Of a stretch of 64,000 bases of DNA, positions 48,733-57,188 are shown piece after piece. Position 1 is the stretch's first letter, and each line of letters starts with the position of its first letter. This stretch comes from Pedobacter glucosidilyticus DSM 23534. Its GTDB lineage: Bacteria; Bacteroidota; Bacteroidia; Sphingobacteriales; Sphingobacteriaceae. Made by a program: the position numbers and the translations under genes. The notes under the pieces were generated by a model. The model was not told the origin of the DNA. It ran no database searches and worked only from the letters and a program-made list of their open reading frames with translations. The stretch covers positions 124,001 to 188,000 of the forward strand of contig NZ_KE384312.1 of the NCBI RefSeq assembly GCF_000425145.1, written 5' to 3'.

Positions 48733-50862
48733 ATGCCATTAAAATTCTTGATTTTACATTTTTTAATATTTTTATCTTCTTATTTGTACGCACAAACGCC
48801 TAGTGAGTTAGCTAACGTTAACATAGATTTAACTTATACCACTCACGCTATAAACGGCACTGATTTTCCAACTGCTATTGCTTCCCATAAAGGAAATATT
48901 TATTATGCGTATTTAGATGCTACACTATATGGTTGTATTGCTAAAAAAGATAAAAATGGGATAATCACTACCCAAATCATCATACCTAACGTTGCTGATA
49001 ATGCCTACCATACCATGGTTGGTTTAGCTATAGACGCCGAAGGTTATATCCATTATATCGGTAACATGCACCAAACCCCAATGGTTTATTACAGATCTGT
49101 TAGGGCCGAAGATATAAGTGCTTTTACTGCGCTACATGGCGATGTTGCCAACGGTGGAATATTTGGCCCAGTAGGTGTAACTTATGGTAGATTTGTCCAA
49201 AGCAGAAAAGGAACTTTATTTTTCTTATCCAGACAAAGGTTAAATACCGTATCAGAAGGTTGGGTACCGGGTATTATGGGTGGTAACATACAAGTTTACA
49301 ATACCGATACCAAAAGATGGAGCCAACTAGGTTCTCTGGATTATACCTTTACAGGAGATAGAGGGCAAACCATTACCGGTGGTATGGACGCTAACCACCA
49401 AGTTAAAGCCGTATTTTGGGATTTATCCGGAGCCGGAGCCCCACCCAATAACGCTTATCAGGGTTATAAAATCAGGATAGTATTTGATAACAACAACCGT
49501 ATGCACATGGTATGGAATGTGGCCAAAAATCCGGTGAGGACAACTGTCTCAGACACTCATACACATTTAATGTATGCTTATTCTGATGATGAGGGCATCA
49601 CTTGGAAAAGGAGTAATGGTACTACATTAAGTTTACCCATAGCAACAGCTAATGGAGAAGTGGTGTACATGGAAGATCCTAATGTAAATGCACAAAGGAT
49701 GTATAACTTTTGTAACATTATGTTTGGAAATGATAACCAGCCTACGATTTTACAACAATCTTATACACAAAACAAGATGTTAGCTTTTAGGTTAACAGGA
49801 GGCAATTGGGTAGATGTGAGCAGCACCATCAATTCCGCCTGGCCAGGCGAAGGTTATAACGATGGCAACGGTTGGATTACCTTTCCAGCAGGTTCATCCA
49901 CCTTTAGAAGAACCAATGACAATGGAAGTACTTGGTTAAGTTATTCAAGTTTGCCTAGTAATACCGGAACACACAGTATAGATTATCAGTATCTATATGA
50001 AACAGGTAAAGTTAGACATCAAAGGGTATCAGGTACAACATCAACCGTACAAACCATCACCTTTAGTGGCTCTACCGGTGGGCAGGTAGCGCAGCCAGAA
50101 ATTAGCGTGGTAAGTGGTAGCCATTATGTTGGTCATACTGATGTTGAGATAACTTGCCCTACATCCAATACCACCATCAGATACACAACAGATGGTAGCC
50201 TACCTACGGCTACAAACGGTACCGTTTATACCGGGCCTATTACCATCAACAATTCTGTAACATTAAAAGCCAGAGCCTTCCATAACACTAAAACCGAGAG
50301 TAGATTGGCGGCTTCTGAAATTGTTATAGAAGCTGTTTTACCTGTTTCTATCATCAACTTTAAGGGTTCTTTAAATAAACAAGGTATCTTATTAGAATGG
50401 AATACTTCGGCAGAACTAAACACAAAATATTTTGAGATTTTGGAATCTACAAACGGCGAAAATTTTAAAATCAAAGCCACACAAAAAGCTTTTGGCAAAC
50501 CTTCTACTTATGCTTTTTTGGATAAAAATGTAAGTTTTGGCGAAACTTATTACTACAAGCTAAAAGCTGTTGACATGAATGCAAGCAGTACCATGAGCCA
50601 ATATGTAGTGGTAGATTATCATGAAAACACTTATGGTATGATGATTCATACGGATATGCAAACCAAATCTATCACCTTAACTTCAAACCATGAAGATGTG
50701 ATAGACATGGAGCTTTATAATTTAAGCGGTCAGCGTTTGCAAAAGAATAGTTTTTACAAAAAATATCATATAGATACAGCACTACTACAACCAGGTATTT
50801 ATATCATTAAATGCTCAGCCAGTAAAGTTGGCATAACAAAAATGTATAAAGTAGCACTTTAA
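48733..50862 (+). CDS. BNR_4 propeller protein (ulvan-lyase-like) with T9SS tail
   Basis: A 709-residue secreted protein. After the signal peptide (LYA-Q, 20) a BNR_4 beta-propeller (about 25-470) carries His93, His113, Tyr151 and Arg167. The spacing equals that in the two paralogues, and the His-His and Tyr-Arg gaps equal those I recall for PL25 ulvan lyases. A chitobiase-C-terminal-like domain follows (RYTTDGSLPTATNGTVY), then the LPVSIINF...LLEWNTSAELNTKYFEIL linker module and a T9SS type A-like tail (LQPGIYIIKCSASK). It is the shortest of three paralogues and shares long near-identical DNA with the next gene. Probable eliminative cleavage of a uronate-containing glycan; not shown experimentally. 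Confidence 0.8.
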   Translation: MPLKFLILHFLIFLSSYLYAQTPSELANVNIDLTYTTHAINGTDFPTAIASHKGNIYYAYLDATLYGCIAKKDKNGIITTQIIIPNVADNAYHTMVGLAIDAEGYIHYIGNMHQTPMVYYRSVRAEDISAFTALHGDVANGGIFGPVGVTYGRFVQSRKGTLFFLSRQRLNTVSEGWVPGIMGGNIQVYNTDTKRWSQLGSLDYTFTGDRGQTITGGMDANHQVKAVFWDLSGAGAPPNNAYQGYKIRIVFDNNNRMHMVWNVAKNPVRTTVSDTHTHLMYAYSDDEGITWKRSNGTTLSLPIATANGEVVYMEDPNVNAQRMYNFCNIMFGNDNQPTILQQSYTQNKMLAFRLTGGNWVDVSSTINSAWPGEGYNDGNGWITFPAGSSTFRRTNDNGSTWLSYSSLPSNTGTHSIDYQYLYETGKVRHQRVSGTTSTVQTITFSGSTGGQVAQPEISVVSGSHYVGHTDVEITCPTSNTTIRYTTDGSLPTATNGTVYTGPITINNSVTLKARAFHNTKTESRLAASEIVIEAVLPVSIINFKGSLNKQGILLEWNTSAELNTKYFEILESTNGENFKIKATQKAFGKPSTYAFLDKNVSFGETYYYKLKAVDMNASSTMSQYVVVDYHENTYGMMIHTDMQTKSITLTSNHEDVIDMELYNLSGQRLQKNSFYKKYHIDTALLQPGIYIIKCSASKVGITKMYKVAL

Positions 50863-50976
50863 ACTTAAAAGTTTATGGCATTATAAAATGCTTATAATGT
50901 GTAAGATACTGCCAATATAGTTTTATTTACAAGGGGTTAATTAACATAAATTTAGTTTAACCAATTATAAAACTAT

Positions 50977-53562
50977 ATGAAACTAAAACTACTTTTCCTA
51001 AAAGTGGTGATGTTGTACTGTTTAGTGCTTCATGCGCAAACTCCAGCAGAAACCACCAGTATCACTACCGATTTAACATTGACTACCCACGCCATCAATG
51101 GGGCAGATTTTCCTACAGCTATTGTAACTTACAAAGGGGTTATCTATTATGGTTATATAGATGCTAATTTGAACGGATGTATAGCCCGTAAAGATGTAAA
51201 TGGTAATATCACCACAGCCATTGTAATGACAGGCATGACAGCCGATGATAACCATAATGAGGTTTCTATTGCCGTAGACGCAGAAGGATATATCCATTGG
51301 ACAGGTAATATGCACCAAACCCCAATGGTTTACTATCGCTCTGCCCAGCCAGAAAGTATATCAAACTTTATCATGCTTAACTCAGATGTTGCTAATGGAG
51401 GTATCTCTGGTCCTATTGCTGTAAGTTATGGCAGGTTTATCCAGAGTAGAAAGGGAACCTTATTCTATATATCTCGTCAAAGAGTTAATACCGTATCAGA
51501 AGGTTGGGTACCGGGTAATATGGCTGGTAACATACAAGTTTACAATACCGATACCAAAAGATGGAGCCAACTAGGCTCTTTGGATTATGCCTTTACAGGC
51601 GATAGAGGGCAAAATATAACTGGTGGTATGGATGCTAACCACCAAACCAAAGCCGTGTTTTGGGATTTATCCGGAGCCGGAGCTCCACCCAATAACGCTT
51701 ATCAGGGTTACAAGATCAGGATAGTATTTGATAACAACAACCGCATGCACATGGTATGGAATGTGGCCAAAAATCCGGTGAGGACAACCGTTTCTGATAC
51801 ACATACCCACTTGATGTATGCCTATTCTGATGATGAGGGCATCACTTGGAAAAGGAGTAATGGTACTACATTAAGCTTACCTATTACAACAGCTAATGGA
51901 GAAGTGGTGTACATGGAAGACCCTAATGTAAATGCACAAAGGATGTATAACTTTTGTAACATTATGTTTGGAAATGATAACCAGCCTACGATTTTACAAC
52001 AATCTTATACACAAAACAAGATGTTAGCTTTTAGGTTAACAGGAGGCAATTGGGTAGATGTGAGCAGCACCATCAATTCCGCCTGGCCAGGCGAAGGTTA
52101 TAACGATGGCAACGGTTGGATTACCTTTCCAGCAGGTTCATCCACCTTTAGAAGAACCAATGACAATGGAAGTACTTGGTTAAGTTATCCAAACCTTACC
52201 AGCAATACAGGTTCGCACAGTGTAGATTATCAATATTTATATGAAACAGGTAAAGTAAGATACCAACGTGTTACAGGCACCAGTACCTCTGTACATACCA
52301 TTACTTTTAGTGGCTCTACCGGTGGGCAGGTGGCGCAGCCAGAAATCAGCATTGTTAGCGGAAGCAGTTTTAACATCAGCACCAGTGCTACTATAACTTG
52401 CCCTACACCCAATACCACCATCAGATACACAACAGATGGTAGCCTACCTACGGCTACAAATGGTACCGTTTATACAGGGCCTATCACCATCAGCAATTCT
52501 GTTACCTTAAAAGCCAGAGCTTTCTATAACACTAAAACCGAAAGCCGGTTGGCAGCTTCGCAAATCATCATCATAGGAGATAGTCAAGCTCCAAGTACAC
52601 CGCAATCTTTAAATTCATCAGCAATAACCAGTAGCAGTTTTAGTTTAAGTTGGCAAGCATCAAGCGATAATGTTGGCGTAACAGGCTACGAAATTTTTAG
52701 AAACGGAGTATCTATTGCCAATGTAACCGGAACCTCTTATAACGCAACGGGTTTAAACGCTTCTACCACATATAGCATGGCAGTAAGGGCTTATGATGCA
52801 GCAGGGAATAACTCATCTTTAAGTAGCGCTTTAAATGTTACCACTCAGGCGGCAGTATCTACCTACAGGTATTTACGTTTAGTTGCCCAAGGAACAGTAG
52901 GTTTGGATGTTACCTTGCAAAGTATAAATTGGTTGGTAAACACAACTACTTATCCAAACCCACGTATTGATAATACCAGCAGCAGTAGGGTAGCCGCTAA
53001 TGTATCTCTTACAAATGCGTGGCGGGCTTATGATAATAGCCTTACTTCTGGCTGGACCATAGCTTCTAATTTCCCGGCAACTATTGATGTAGATTTAGGT
53101 GCAGGTAATGGTATTACGCCTACAGGGATTGAAATTGACGCCAACTCTGCAAACAGAGGTTTAAGTGCATTTATGTGCTATGGTTCTAATGATAATACAA
53201 ATTGGACATTATTACACACCAGTTCTGGTTTAACCAGTAGCCATTACCCAAACAGCATAGGTACATTTACTTTTAATAACAATAACCAAAGCTATAGTGA
53301 TGAGCGAAAAACACCTTTTTTAGCTTATCAAAAACAGGATGATGATTTTTTAAATGCTTATCCTAACCCTACAAAGGATATCATTTATGTTAACCAAGAT
53401 GCTGCTAAATGTTTTCTTACCCTTTATACCTTAATAGGTACACAGCTTTATCAAAAGCAAGGTAATTTCCTTAACCTGGCAGAACTGCCAGATGGTATTT
53501 ACTTACTTAAAATAACTGTAAATGAAAAAATTAACTTTAAAAAAATTATATTAACAAAATAG
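50977..53562 (+). CDS. BNR_4 propeller protein (ulvan-lyase-like) with FN3, discoidin-like domain and T9SS tail
   Basis: An 861-residue secreted paralogue of the preceding gene. Signal peptide to residue 20 (VLHA-Q). The BNR_4 propeller keeps His93, His113, Tyr151 and Arg167, while the start of the propeller differs from its neighbour (MTADDNHNEVSIAVD). A chitobiase-C-terminal-like domain, one FN3 (about 530-625) and a discoidin/CBM32-like domain (YRYLRLVAQGTVGLDVTLQS, about 630-780) follow. The type A T9SS tail begins NAYPNPTKD. The middle of the gene is almost identical in DNA to 48733-50862, including 267 bases without a difference, whereas N- and C-terminal parts diverge. This points to duplication with later gene conversion and domain swapping. 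Confidence 0.8.
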   Translation: MKLKLLFLKVVMLYCLVLHAQTPAETTSITTDLTLTTHAINGADFPTAIVTYKGVIYYGYIDANLNGCIARKDVNGNITTAIVMTGMTADDNHNEVSIAVDAEGYIHWTGNMHQTPMVYYRSAQPESISNFIMLNSDVANGGISGPIAVSYGRFIQSRKGTLFYISRQRVNTVSEGWVPGNMAGNIQVYNTDTKRWSQLGSLDYAFTGDRGQNITGGMDANHQTKAVFWDLSGAGAPPNNAYQGYKIRIVFDNNNRMHMVWNVAKNPVRTTVSDTHTHLMYAYSDDEGITWKRSNGTTLSLPITTANGEVVYMEDPNVNAQRMYNFCNIMFGNDNQPTILQQSYTQNKMLAFRLTGGNWVDVSSTINSAWPGEGYNDGNGWITFPAGSSTFRRTNDNGSTWLSYPNLTSNTGSHSVDYQYLYETGKVRYQRVTGTSTSVHTITFSGSTGGQVAQPEISIVSGSSFNISTSATITCPTPNTTIRYTTDGSLPTATNGTVYTGPITISNSVTLKARAFYNTKTESRLAASQIIIIGDSQAPSTPQSLNSSAITSSSFSLSWQASSDNVGVTGYEIFRNGVSIANVTGTSYNATGLNASTTYSMAVRAYDAAGNNSSLSSALNVTTQAAVSTYRYLRLVAQGTVGLDVTLQSINWLVNTTTYPNPRIDNTSSSRVAANVSLTNAWRAYDNSLTSGWTIASNFPATIDVDLGAGNGITPTGIEIDANSANRGLSAFMCYGSNDNTNWTLLHTSSGLTSSHYPNSIGTFTFNNNNQSYSDERKTPFLAYQKQDDDFLNAYPNPTKDIIYVNQDAAKCFLTLYTLIGTQLYQKQGNFLNLAELPDGIYLLKITVNEKINFKKIILTK

Positions 53563-53681
53563 ATGTTATGTATAAAAGTATCTCATAGGAATGCTAATAA
53601 AGTTTAAGAAAATGTAAATATTGGTAAAAATATAAGTCGACAGTTTTTTTACTTTTAAATTCACCAATTATATAATATGTT

Positions 53682-55253
53682 ATGAAAATAAAATTCTACA
53701 AATCTTTGATTATTCCTGCGTTATGTTTAGCTTTTAATGGAGTTGAAGCACAAACGCTTACCGTGGCTTCTGTTAAAGAAGCAGGTTTTGGTACGCCAAG
53801 TACGAACTCTGTTGTTGTAACAAGCGATGGGACTATTTATGCGATCGATCAATCTTCTATATCAGGTAGTCCTCGAATTACGAGAACTTTTTCTACTGGT
53901 CAAACTCAAACTACTTTTTTAACCATAGGTGCTGGGGCAACTGGTTTAACTTTATCTCCAGATGGAACAACTTTATATTATGCTACTACCGATGGAGTAA
54001 TTAATAAAGTTGACATAGCTACTGGTACTCGTACTGATTTATTGACTGGACAAGGTAGCGATGTAAGTGATATTGTTTTAGACGAGAATGGAGATTTAAT
54101 TTTTGATAAAAGATTTAATGGTGATATTCATAAAATATCAAAAAATGGTGGAACAAGAACTACTCTTATAGACGGAACTAGAGCTGGTGCAGCTACTAAT
54201 GGTGGAGATGGGGCATTACATACCGTTGCTAACACTTTTCAAACTCGAGATATTAGTGGTTTTGCCTATGACAAAGCTAGAAAAATTTTGTATGTAGCAG
54301 ACCGCTCAAGCTCTCGCATTCGTAAAATAGATTTAAATCCGGCTAGTCCAACTTTTAATTTAATTTCAACTTACGCAGGTACAGGTACTGCTGGTGATGG
54401 TGCTGGTGGTAGTGCAGCCAATGCTACTGCAATTGGTAACGGAGGAACAGGAAATAGCTCATTACTTGGAATGCATGTAGATGGTAATGGTAATTTATTC
54501 TTTACAGACAGACAATATGGTAAAATTAAAAGAGTAGATTTTGCAACTGGAATTTTAACAGTAGTTGCCGGTGGTGGTGCAACAGCTCTAAGTCCTTCTG
54601 CTAGCGCTTCACCAACCAGTTTTAATTTAGGTACAGGTGATATAGCAGACGTTTACATCGCTAATGGGGCTTATTATATCGCTAATGGATTTAATGGTAA
54701 TACAGTATTAAAAGTTATAGACTCTACCCTTCCAGTTACCATTACAGGTTTTGCAGCAAAAGCAGTAAACAATGCTATTGTAGTACAGTGGAGAACACAG
54801 GAAGAAGTTGATTTTAGTAGGTTTGAGCTTTTAAGATCTACAGATGGTACTAACTTTAGCGTGGTTGATGTACAAGCAGCAAAAGGAAATGGTTCTTCCT
54901 ACAGCTATTCAGATGCTAATGTTGCTTTAGGTACCACTTACTATTACAAGCTTAACAGTATAGACCAAAATGGTACATCAGTTTTAAGCCAGCCAACAGT
55001 AGCAAGTTTAGGTGGTGCAAGTGATGATATTGTGGTATTCTCTAATACTCAAAATAATGCTATCAACATCAATACAGCTAGTGCAGAGAAATTAAGTGTT
55101 AAACTTGTTAATTTAACGGGTCAGCTTATTTATAAAGGAGATTTTTCTGGCAATCAAAGTATAGCCACTTCTTCTTATGCAAAAGGTATTTATGTGGTAA
55201 CCATTACAAATGCTAGTGGCAAAGTTATTAAAGTACAAAAAGTTGTAATTTAA
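53682..55253 (+). CDS. Secreted NHL/SMP-type beta-propeller protein with T9SS tail
   Basis: A 523-residue secreted protein. Signal peptide to GVEA-Q (24). The body (about 28-350) is a six-bladed-type propeller with NHL-like repeats (DISGFAYDKARKILYVADRSSSRIRKIDL, LLGMHVDGNGNLFFTDRQYGKIKRVDF). The LPVTITGF...VVQWRTQEEVDFSRFELLRS linker module and a T9SS type A-like tail ending VIKVQKVVI follow. No lyase or hydrolase residues were recognised, and the blades differ from the BNR_4 type of the preceding two genes. It may bind glycan or be a divergent lactonase/lyase. It ends at a strong terminator. Propeller and secretion signal are well supported; function unknown. Confidence 0.7.
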   Translation: MKIKFYKSLIIPALCLAFNGVEAQTLTVASVKEAGFGTPSTNSVVVTSDGTIYAIDQSSISGSPRITRTFSTGQTQTTFLTIGAGATGLTLSPDGTTLYYATTDGVINKVDIATGTRTDLLTGQGSDVSDIVLDENGDLIFDKRFNGDIHKISKNGGTRTTLIDGTRAGAATNGGDGALHTVANTFQTRDISGFAYDKARKILYVADRSSSRIRKIDLNPASPTFNLISTYAGTGTAGDGAGGSAANATAIGNGGTGNSSLLGMHVDGNGNLFFTDRQYGKIKRVDFATGILTVVAGGGATALSPSASASPTSFNLGTGDIADVYIANGAYYIANGFNGNTVLKVIDSTLPVTITGFAAKAVNNAIVVQWRTQEEVDFSRFELLRSTDGTNFSVVDVQAAKGNGSSYSYSDANVALGTTYYYKLNSIDQNGTSVLSQPTVASLGGASDDIVVFSNTQNNAININTASAEKLSVKLVNLTGQLIYKGDFSGNQSIATSSYAKGIYVVTITNASGKVIKVQKVVI

Positions 55254-55276
55254 GTTTAATAGGTTGGATGTGTTAA

Positions 55277-55307
55277 AATCCTGTGTTTTTAAACACAGGA
55301 TTTTTTT
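55277..55307 (+). terminator. Intrinsic terminator after the NHL propeller gene
   Basis: Arms AATCCTGTGTTT (55277-55288) and AAACACAGGATT (55291-55302) are perfect complements with a tiny loop, merging into seven T residues (55301-55307). Confidence 0.92.
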
Positions 55308-55382
55308 ATTTAAATATAAATTATAACAGATATTTAGGTAAATATAATTTAAAGATATGCCAAGTTAATAAAATCAGAATCT

Positions 55383-55404
55383 AAAAAATAGCCTATTTTA
55401 GCCA
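55383..55404 (+). promoter_or_regulatory. Motif shared with the permease promoter region (candidate operator)
   Basis: AAAAAATAGCCTATTTTAGC begins at 55383, 55 bases before the fucosidase start. The first 16 bases match AAAAAATAGCCAATTT upstream of the permease gene (57072-57087) at 15 positions. Both genes concern fucose, so a shared sugar-responsive site is plausible but unproven. Confidence 0.4.
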
Positions 55405-55437
55405 TTTCAAGCCAATATAAATTATAAAGTTAAAATC

Positions 55438-56958
55438 ATGAAAATCAAATTTGCTTGCTTAGTATTAAGCTTATTTATCACAACAACAGGTATTGCACAA
55501 AAAAAATACGAACCTACCTGGGAGTCTATAGACAGTAGGCCAGTACCACAATGGTTCCAAGATGCTAAATTTGGTATTTTTATACATTGGGGTGTATATT
55601 CTGTCCCTTCTTATATTTATATCAACCGAGAAGGGTCTGTTTATGATTGTTATGCCGAATGGTATGAAATACTTGCCATGTCTAGAAAAGGGCCAAGTAG
55701 AGATTTTCATGATAAAATGTATGGTAAAAATTTTGGTTACAGACAGTTTGCGCCTATGTTTAAGGCAGAACTTTGGAATCCGGATAAATGGGCAACCCTT
55801 TTTAAAGATGCAGGAGCTAAATATGTTATCCTAACCTCTAAACATCACGATGGTTATACCTTATGGCCTTCAACAAGTCCATATTCTAAAGGATGGAATG
55901 CCTTAGAAGTAGGCCCTAAAAGAGATTTAGTTGGTGATCTTACAAACGCTGTAAGAGCTAAAGGACTAAAAATGGGGCTATATTACTCCTTAATGGAATG
56001 GGAAAGCACCCCAACAGTTAGGCCAGGTAATTTTAACGGCTATTACCTTCCGGATTCTATCATCTCAAAATATAAAATCCCTGCTGATAAAATGATATCT
56101 GGACATATTATTCCACAAATGAAAGAGCTTGTGATGAAATATCAGCCGGCAATCATTTACCCTGATGGTGATTGGGACGAGGATGATGAACGTTTACAAA
56201 GCAAAGAGTTTTTAAGCTGGTTATATAATAATGCACCTAATAAAGATGAAGTAGCAGTAAACGATAGATGGGGAAAAGTAAGGGGCGAGCATGGTGGTTA
56301 TTATTCAAGAGAATACGCTGATACAGATGATGTAAGTAATGACCATCCATGGGAAGAAATACAGGGAATGGGTTATTCTTTTGGTTATAACAGAAATGAG
56401 GATATACATGACTACCGTAGCTCTGAAGAATTGATCCACTTATTGGTAAATACTGTGGGTAGAGGCGGTAATTTATGTTTAAACGTTGGTCCAACGGCTG
56501 ATGGTAGAATTCCAGTAATTATGGAGCAAAGGCTATTAGATATTGGTGAATGGCTAAAAATTAATGGCGAAGGTATTTATGGTACAAAAGCGTGGCATAA
56601 CCCGGCAGAGGCAAAACTTGCCACAGCTAAAGTAGCAAGCACAGAAGAGAAAAAAGAAAAATCTGCTGCTGAAGCGGCAGCAACTTCAACCAACAAAGAA
56701 GTATTTTATACCTATAAAGGAAATGATTTATATATTTTAACAACCAAGTTACCAGAAAGCCATTTACATGTAGAGGGTTTAACTTTACCAAAAGGTCTTA
56801 AAATAGAACTACTGGGTGCTGATATATTACCAAAATACAAATCTAAAAGCGGAAAACTAAGTATAGAGCTACCAAAAGTTGCACCTAATGCCATTAAAAG
56901 TAAATACGCCTATGTGTTTAAAATTACTGGAGGTGCTGTAGATTTACCATCAAAATGA
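55438..56958 (+). CDS. GH29 alpha-L-fucosidase, two-domain form
   Basis: A 506-residue exported GH29 alpha-L-fucosidase. Signal peptide to TGIA-Q (20). The catalytic barrel has KFGIFIHWGVYSVPSY (44-59), TSKHHDGYTLW (133-143), LYYSLMEWES and YPDGDW (241-246), with D243 as the probable nucleophile. GGNLCLNVGPTADGRIP ends the barrel. A C-terminal beta-sandwich (about 395-500) follows a Lys/Glu/Ala-rich linker (EEKKEKSAAEAAATS). The architecture matches GH29 enzymes of broad specificity. It sits between two terminators, so it is probably transcribed alone, just upstream of the deoxy-sugar uptake operon that could use the released fucose. Family firm. Confidence 0.93.
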   Translation: MKIKFACLVLSLFITTTGIAQKKYEPTWESIDSRPVPQWFQDAKFGIFIHWGVYSVPSYIYINREGSVYDCYAEWYEILAMSRKGPSRDFHDKMYGKNFGYRQFAPMFKAELWNPDKWATLFKDAGAKYVILTSKHHDGYTLWPSTSPYSKGWNALEVGPKRDLVGDLTNAVRAKGLKMGLYYSLMEWESTPTVRPGNFNGYYLPDSIISKYKIPADKMISGHIIPQMKELVMKYQPAIIYPDGDWDEDDERLQSKEFLSWLYNNAPNKDEVAVNDRWGKVRGEHGGYYSREYADTDDVSNDHPWEEIQGMGYSFGYNRNEDIHDYRSSEELIHLLVNTVGRGGNLCLNVGPTADGRIPVIMEQRLLDIGEWLKINGEGIYGTKAWHNPAEAKLATAKVASTEEKKEKSAAEAAATSTNKEVFYTYKGNDLYILTTKLPESHLHVEGLTLPKGLKIELLGADILPKYKSKSGKLSIELPKVAPNAIKSKYAYVFKITGGAVDLPSK

Positions 56959-56995
56959 AATTAAAATTATAAATAAGCTATAAGGTTATATGATG

Positions 56996-57036
56996 TAAAG
57001 CTTGCTGAAATGATAATCAGCAAGCTTTATTTTTTA
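56996..57036 (+). terminator. Intrinsic terminator after the second fucosidase
   Basis: Perfect 13-base arms TAAAGCTTGCTGA (56996-57008) and TCAGCAAGCTTTA (57017-57029) around an eight-base loop, followed by TTTTTT. Confidence 0.92.
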
Positions 57037-57058
57037 AAGAGCTTTAAATTTATAATTT

Positions 57059-57097
57059 GTCAATTTAGTTTAAAAAATAGCCAATTTATTATAATCA
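57059..57097 (+). promoter_or_regulatory. Composite candidate operator before the permease operon
   Basis: Three motifs seen elsewhere overlap here. GTCAATTTAGTTTAAAA (57059-57075) has relatives upstream of the second susC and of BNR_4 genes. AAAAAATAGCCAATTT (57072-57087) is shared with the fucosidase promoter region. AGCCAATTTATTATAATCA (57079-57097) is shared with the 32871-33282 region. The site lies 92-130 bases before the permease ATG. Confidence 0.45.
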
Positions 57098-57188
57098 GCC
57101 AGCTTGCTTAATCAATATCTTTAGCATTTATAAACCCCAATATTATAGTCCCACTTCTTAATAAAAATTTTTAAGAATTAAATTTAAT

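Noticed and set aside
48733-53562. BNR-repeat proteins as sialidases
   Set aside because: The BNR_4 type here lacks an arginine-triad sialidase layout I could recognise and instead keeps the His/His/Tyr/Arg spacing of propeller lyases; no sialic-acid catabolic genes are present.
55562-55834. A 90-codon frame overlapping the second GH29 gene on the same strand
   Set aside because: It is out of frame with a gene whose family motifs are continuous across the region.
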